Positions 61,334 through 64,000 of a stretch of 64,000 bases of DNA are shown in pieces. This DNA is from Bacillus mojavensis RO-H-1 = KCTC 3706 (GTDB lineage: Bacteria > Bacillota > Bacilli > Bacillales > Bacillaceae). The notes beneath the pieces are model-generated. The model worked only from the letters and a program-made list of their open reading frames with translations, had not been told where the DNA came from and did not search any database. Positions within the stretch are counted from its first letter, which is position 1. The number at the start of each line of letters is the position of its first letter. The DNA is taken from the NCBI RefSeq assembly GCF_000245335.1, contig NZ_JH600279.1, forward strand, positions 558,001 to 622,000, read 5' to 3'. Both the position numbers and the translations under genes were made by a program.

Positions 61334-63043
61334 TCAGAATAAGAAATATCGTTGTCCCAGCGGAACATAATCGACAGGCTGGCAGGATAATTCTTCTCCG
61401 TCAGCAAAGACCTGATACGTTTTCGGATCGACTTCAATCTTCGGCAAAGCAGCGTTTAATTTCATATCCAGCTTGCTCAGCTTGCGGATGTTTTTCACAG
61501 GAGAAATTCTTTTTTCCAGCCCTAACCTTTCCGCCACGCCCCTTTCAATGCCCGCCTGGGACATAAACGTAATGGAGGTTGAGCGGTTGGCTTTACCATA
61601 CGAAGCATACATTTGGCGCATGAACACAGGCTCCGGAGTCGGGATAGACGCGTTTGGATCCCCCATTTGCGCGCGTGCTATCATGCCGCCCTTTAAGACC
61701 AATTCCGGTTTCACGCCGAAAAATACAGGATCCCACAGGACAAGGTCAGCGAGCTTTCCTTTTTCTACAGAACCGACTTCATGGCTGAGGCCGTGAGTAA
61801 TTGCCGGGTTAATCGTATATTTGGCAATGTAGCGTTTCGCACGTACGTTATCGTTTCCGTTTTCTCCAGTGAGAGCGCCGCGCTGTTTCTTCATTTTGTC
61901 AGCCACCTGCCAAGTGCGGATAATGACTTCGCCAACCCGCCCCATCGCTTGGGAATCCGATGACGTCATGCTGATCGCCCCAATATCATGGAGAATGTCC
62001 TCTGCCGCAATCGTCGCAGCCCTGATTCTGGAATGGCTGAACGCCACGTCCTCGGGCACCTTCGCGTCTAAATGGTGACAGACCATCATCATGTCAAGGT
62101 GCTCATCCATTGTATTGACGGTGTAAGGGATTGTCGGCGTTGTGGATGACGGCAGAATGTTCGCGTAAGAGGCGAGCTTCATAATATCCGGGGCATGGCC
62201 TCCGCCTGCTCCTTCAATGTGATAGGTATGAATCACCCGCTCCCCAATTGCATCAAGCGTGTTTTCCAGAAAGCCCGCTTCATTGATTGTATCCGTATGG
62301 ATTGCAACTTGAATATCGGCTTCCTCCACAACTTCCATGCACGTTTTGATAGCGCTTGGCGTCGTGCCCCAGTCTTCATGAAGCTTCAGGCCAATGGCGC
62401 CGGCTTCCACCTGTTCGATCAGCGGCGCTTTATCGGATGCGTTCCCTTTTCCCAAAAAGCCGACATTGATCGGAAATTCCTCGGCCGCTTCCAGCATCCT
62501 TGCCATATACCATGCACCTGATGTACATGTCGTCGCTTTGCTTCCTGTAGCGGGTCCCGTTCCGCCTCCAAGAAGAGTCGTCACTCCTGAGGAAAGTGCA
62601 ACTTCCATCTGCTGAGGACAAATAAAGTGGATGTGCGTATCCACTCCTCCAGCCGTTAAAATTTTGCCTTCCCCGGAAATCACCTCTGTACCCGCACCGA
62701 TGACCATATGCGGATCGACTCCATCCATGATATCTGGGTTGCCGCTTTTTCCGACACCCACGATCCGGCCGTCCTTTACACCGACATCCGCTTTGACAAT
62801 GCCTGTGTAATCCAATAACACGACGTTGGTGATCACCAAATCCAAAGCGCCGTCTTTTCCTGTGATGCTGCCGTTTTGGCCCATGCCGTCACGAATCGTT
62901 TTTCCGCCTCCAAAGATCATTTCTTCACCATATACAGTGAAGTCCTTTTCGACTTCGATCCATAAGTCCGTATCGCCCAATCTGATTTTATCGCCCGTTG
63001 TCGGACCAAACAGCTCCGCGTATTGCTCCCGTGACATTTTCAT
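61334..63043 (-). CDS. ureC: Urease alpha subunit UreC
   Basis: This is the nickel catalytic subunit that hydrolyses urea to ammonia and carbamate. The 569 residues are the full length. HIHFICPQ (~136-138) holds two nickel-binding His, GLKLHEDWG the carbamylated Lys (~219), [11 protein letters not shown] a further His, MVCHHLD the mobile-flap Cys and His, and SDSQAMGR the Asp ligand. ATG 63043 overlaps the ureB stop. No ureEFGD accessory genes lie downstream; B. subtilis 168 likewise lacks them next to ureABC. Confidence 0.97.
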   Translation of the reverse strand: MKMSREQYAELFGPTTGDKIRLGDTDLWIEVEKDFTVYGEEMIFGGGKTIRDGMGQNGSITGKDGALDLVITNVVLLDYTGIVKADVGVKDGRIVGVGKSGNPDIMDGVDPHMVIGAGTEVISGEGKILTAGGVDTHIHFICPQQMEVALSSGVTTLLGGGTGPATGSKATTCTSGAWYMARMLEAAEEFPINVGFLGKGNASDKAPLIEQVEAGAIGLKLHEDWGTTPSAIKTCMEVVEEADIQVAIHTDTINEAGFLENTLDAIGERVIHTYHIEGAGGGHAPDIMKLASYANILPSSTTPTIPYTVNTMDEHLDMMMVCHHLDAKVPEDVAFSHSRIRAATIAAEDILHDIGAISMTSSDSQAMGRVGEVIIRTWQVADKMKKQRGALTGENGNDNVRAKRYIAKYTINPAITHGLSHEVGSVEKGKLADLVLWDPVFFGVKPELVLKGGMIARAQMGDPNASIPTPEPVFMRQMYASYGKANRSTSITFMSQAGIERGVAERLGLEKRISPVKNIRKLSKLDMKLNAALPKIEVDPKTYQVFADGEELSCQPVDYVPLGQRYFLF

Positions 63044-63414
63044 CGAATCACACCTTCCATCCAGCCGGCTTTCTTTAAGTTGGCTAACGTTTTTTCTTTG
63101 CCGCGTTCATCGATATACGTATCGGCCATTCCGTTCAGTCCTCTTACTGTTTTTCGCCCTCTGAATTCAACAAGCGTGACCGTTTTCTCCTCACCTGGCT
63201 CAAAACGGACCGATGTGCCTGACGGAATGTCGATACGCATGCCGATGGCTTGTTCGCGGTCAAACGATAGCGCACCATTGGCTTCCGCAAAATGAAAATG
63301 GGAACCGACCTGAACGGAACGTGATCCGGTGTTTTTCACCGCTATCTCCCGTGTCTGGCGGCCTTCGTTAATCGTAATGGTTCCCTCAGCAATCTGAAAT
63401 GCTCCCGGCTTCAT
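63040..63414 (-). CDS. ureB: Urease beta subunit UreB
   Basis: This encodes 124 residues, a structural subunit with the conserved start ([17 protein letters not shown]) and the [19 protein letters not shown] core. ATG 63414 overlaps the ureA stop, and its own stop overlaps ureC, so all three subunits are translationally coupled. Confidence 0.96.
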   Translation of the reverse strand: MKPGAFQIAEGTITINEGRQTREIAVKNTGSRSVQVGSHFHFAEANGALSFDREQAIGMRIDIPSGTSVRFEPGEEKTVTLVEFRGRKTVRGLNGMADTYIDERGKEKTLANLKKAGWMEGVIR

Positions 63415-63728
63415 GACTTCACCTCCGCAGAAATCGGATGATGCACTGTGACAAGTTTCACTCCGTCAGGGAATGTAGCTTCCACCTGAATGCTGTCCAG
63501 CATCTCAGGCACGCCCTCCATGACATCTTTTTCAGTCAATACATGGCGGCCGGCTTCCATCAGCTCCGCCACTCCCTTACCATCGCGCGCGCCTTCCATG
63601 ATAAAACAGGTGAGATAAGCGGCAGCCTCGGGATAATTGAGCAGAACGCCGCGCGCCTTTCGCTGCTTGGCTAATTCTCCCGCTGCAAAAATGAGCAATT
63701 TCTCTTGTTCAACAGGTGTCAGTTTCAT
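63411..63728 (-). CDS. ureA: Urease gamma subunit UreA
   Basis: This encodes 105 residues, the smallest urease subunit, starting [20 protein letters not shown] and ending VHHPI. ATG 63728 has AAGGAGG seven to eight bases upstream. It lies about 100 bp after an ABC-transporter ATPase gene on the same strand, so transcription may begin upstream of the window. Confidence 0.96.
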   Translation of the reverse strand: MKLTPVEQEKLLIFAAGELAKQRKARGVLLNYPEAAAYLTCFIMEGARDGKGVAELMEAGRHVLTEKDVMEGVPEMLDSIQVEATFPDGVKLVTVHHPISAEVKS

Positions 63729-63828
63729 CTTAGGTCCTCCTTATTATCGTCATTCTAAAGCGGATTGCGTTACATGAATCTCCGGAACGATGCAGGCGGG
63801 CCATCACCTCCCTTTTACAGGATGCTGA

Positions 63829-64000
63829 TCAAACAGTGAGATGCCTTTCAAAACGGCGAGCCGTTTCTTCGTCAGCCTTTCCGTGAGCGACGACCGTTCC
63901 CCTGTCCATAACATAAAGATAGTCAGCGCACGTTAAGGCGTTCTCTAAGCTGTGTTCCACCAAAACAACTGCAGTCTCTTCTTTTCTGGAAATTTCTATG
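63829..64000 (-). CDS. ABC-transporter ATPase, C-terminus (probable urea transporter UrtE)
   Basis: The last 56 codons of a gene entering from the right edge. The translated end contains VVLVEHSLENAL, the H-loop strand and switch histidine of an ABC ATPase, then CADYLYVMDRGTVVAHG, as in LivF/UrtE proteins. Position directly before ureA on the same strand suggests UrtE of a urea ABC transporter. I do not recall this arrangement in 168. Only the C-terminus is visible, so the substrate assignment rests on context. Confidence 0.75.
   Translation of the reverse strand, partial: IEISRKEETAVVLVEHSLENALTCADYLYVMDRGTVVAHGKADEETARRFERHLTV

Overview
The window is chromosomal DNA from a member of the Bacillus subtilis species complex. 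Gene order and protein sequences follow the ywq-ywp-ywo-ywn-ure segment of the B. subtilis 168 map: ywqL, ywqJ/I/H, ywqF-C, ywqB-A, ywpJ, glcR, ssbB, ywpG-F, mscL, fabZ, rapD, flhP-flhO, mbl, spoIIID, ywoH-ywoB, nrgAB, bcrC, ywnJ, spoIIQ, ywnH, ywnF, clsA, ywnC-A and ureCBA. Several blocks are not in the 168 arrangement as I remember it, so this is probably a sister species or a divergent strain. Comparisons with 168 rest on memory, not on an alignment.

Layout. 0-6 kb: the start of endonuclease V, then (reading leftwards from ywqH) an LXG polymorphic toxin operon whose toxin ends in an HNH-like nuclease domain, its SMI1/KNR4 immunity gene, and a trail of AT-rich orphan immunity-like genes separated by terminators. 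6-16 kb: UDP-glucose dehydrogenase, tyrosine phosphatase, BY-kinase and its modulator, then a SWIM/SNF2 pair. 16-19 kb: HAD phosphatase, glcR, competence ssbB, ywpG and ywpF. 19-31.4 kb: an accessory block with a class D beta-lactamase, a class A sortase, a ~2000-residue LPKTG surface protein, a SARP-type response regulator and a 1031-residue hybrid sensor kinase. It sits where 168 carries the short ywpE (sortase-like) and ywpD (kinase-like) genes, which look like remnants of it. 31-48 kb: conserved core (mscL, fabZ, rapD, flagellar rod genes, mbl, spoIIID, transporters, nrgAB, bcrC, spoIIQ). 50-57 kb: a seven-gene pseudaminic-acid-type nonulosonate cluster inserted between the ywnH/DUF5362 pair and ywnF. 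57-64 kb: clsA, ywnC, ywnB/ywnA with a matched operator pair, ureCBA, and the C-terminus of an ABC-transporter ATPase that looks like the urea transporter subunit UrtE.

How the accessory parts may work together (inference). The hybrid kinase and the SARP regulator are divergent neighbours and probably form one signalling system. An 11-bp-spaced direct repeat upstream of the giant surface protein resembles a SARP operator, so the system may control display of the adhesin, which the adjacent sortase would anchor to peptidoglycan. The nonulosonate cluster would supply CMP-pseudaminic acid, but no glycosyltransferase using it is present here. I saw no rRNA, tRNA, CRISPR array, insertion sequence or phage genes.
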